From Rhodocyclaceae bacterium (GTDB lineage Bacteria > Pseudomonadota > Gammaproteobacteria > Burkholderiales > Rhodocyclaceae), in NCBI GenBank assembly GCA_018262875.1, contig JADFDL010000148.1, positions 1 to 5,084 on the forward strand: a stretch of 5,084 nucleotides of DNA. The letters are read 5' to 3'. This document shows positions 4,610-5,084 of the stretch, one piece after another (within the stretch, counting starts at the first letter, position 1; every line of letters begins with the position of its first letter). The translations under genes were made by a program, and so were the position numbers. Below the pieces are notes generated by a model. It was given only the letters and a program-made list of their open reading frames with translations. It ran no database searches and was not told where the DNA came from.

Positions 4610-5084
4610 TCAAGCCGCCCCGTTCTTCCTCTCCAACCCATACCGCGTCAGCTTCGCCCGCAATCCCACCCGCGACAATCCCAGCTCATCCGCCACGCGC
4701 GTCTTGTTCCAGCGGTGGCGCACCATGGCTTCCTTGAGCACGCGCGATTCGAGCATTTCCAGGCGGTCCTTGAGCGAGCCGTTGATGCCGGAGAGCATGC
4801 GCAGCTCGGGTTCCTCTTCGAGGCTGGCGGCCTGGACGACGCGGCCGTTGAGGTATTCGGCGCCGAGCCAGTCGGAATCGCTGAGCGCCAGCATGCGGTG
4901 GATCTCGTTCTGCAGTTCGCGCACGTTGCCCGGCCAGCGGTAGGCGGTGAGGCAGTCCATCGCCTCCTGCGTGAAGCCCTTCACCGGCCTGCCGAGCGCG
5001 ACCTGTGCCTTGTCCAGCACCTGCTGCGAGATGAAGGGGATGTCCATCGGCCGCGCGCGCAGCGACGGCACGTGCAGCGTCATG
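4610..5084 (-). CDS. Sigma-54-dependent response regulator (NtrC family), C-terminal part
   Basis: The gene enters from the right edge; 157 codons are visible and the start is outside. Proteins of this family bind upstream enhancer sites and use ATP hydrolysis to open sigma-54 promoters. The visible part begins in the AAA+ domain (HVPSLRARPMDIPF at 4-17, where family members have LPPLRERxEDIP). It continues through the sensor II motif YRWPGNVRELQNEI (48-61) and ends in a Fis-type helix-turn-helix (about 118-150) with NKTRVADELGLSRVGLRAKL. The linker and the ending SRVGLRAKLTRYGLE resemble the hydrogenase regulators HoxA and HupR, so a role in controlling hydrogenase genes is plausible but unproven. 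The receiver domain, GAFTGA loop and Walker motifs are not in view. The ATG at 5083-5081 is almost certainly an internal Met, since the AAA+ domain is already under way there. Confidence 0.9.
   Translation of the reverse strand, partial: MTLHVPSLRARPMDIPFISQQVLDKAQVALGRPVKGFTQEAMDCLTAYRWPGNVRELQNEIHRMLALSDSDWLGAEYLNGRVVQAASLEEEPELRMLSGINGSLKDRLEMLESRVLKEAMVRHRWNKTRVADELGLSRVGLRAKLTRYGLERKNGAA

Noticed and set aside
1..5084. CRISPR array, tRNA, rRNA or an intact insertion sequence
   Set aside because: I saw no regularly spaced direct repeats, no cloverleaf-like segment, no transposase motif and no terminal inverted repeats with target duplications.

Overview
The window is high-GC bacterial DNA. 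The RF3 tail, the methyltransferase and the NtrC-type regulator read like genes of a betaproteobacterium, perhaps the Rhodocyclales (Azoarcus/Thauera-like). That placement comes from remembered protein similarity and is only moderately sure. The window joins chromosomal backbone at both ends (prfC on the left, a sigma-54-dependent response regulator on the right) to a patchwork middle of broken genes, repeats and one intact toxin-antitoxin operon.

Left part (1-1012): the 3' end of prfC (peptide chain release factor 3) meets, tail to tail with 3 nt between the stops, a minus-strand class I SAM-dependent methyltransferase. The next stretch (1201-2051) is an Ada-type gene, an AraC-family DNA-binding domain fused to an O6-alkylguanine-DNA alkyltransferase. 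It is frameshifted just before the catalytic PCHR motif. The damage fits the loss of one copy of a 16-nt tandem repeat exactly. A 24-nt near-identical direct repeat lies on each side of this gene.

Middle (2052-2680): a small one-pass membrane protein with a good ribosome binding site, followed by what looks like the N-terminal piece of a HepT (DUF86) toxin gene that stops abruptly.

Right-middle (2681-4398, minus strand): an intact hipBA module. HipA (442 aa) keeps the kinase and autophosphorylation motifs of the E. coli persistence kinase. HipB (about 104 aa) is an Xre/Cro-type antitoxin ending in Trp like E. coli HipB. Upstream is a textbook promoter (TTGACA, 17 bp, TATCTT) covered by three imperfect 18-bp palindromes of the form TATGC-N8-GCATA, placed exactly 27 bp apart. 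This closely parallels the E. coli HipB operators (TATCC-N8-GGATA) with a changed half-site, and indicates autoregulation by HipB or HipAB.

Right end (4401-5084): about 180 bp with the codon-position GC signature of a plus-strand gene, interrupted by a stop (a gene remnant I cannot name). Then comes the C-terminal part of an NtrC-family activator resembling the hydrogenase regulators HoxA/HupR, running off the window. The clearest items for follow-up are the hipBA operator array and the 16-nt-repeat deletion in the Ada-type gene. I see no evidence for a wholly new system.
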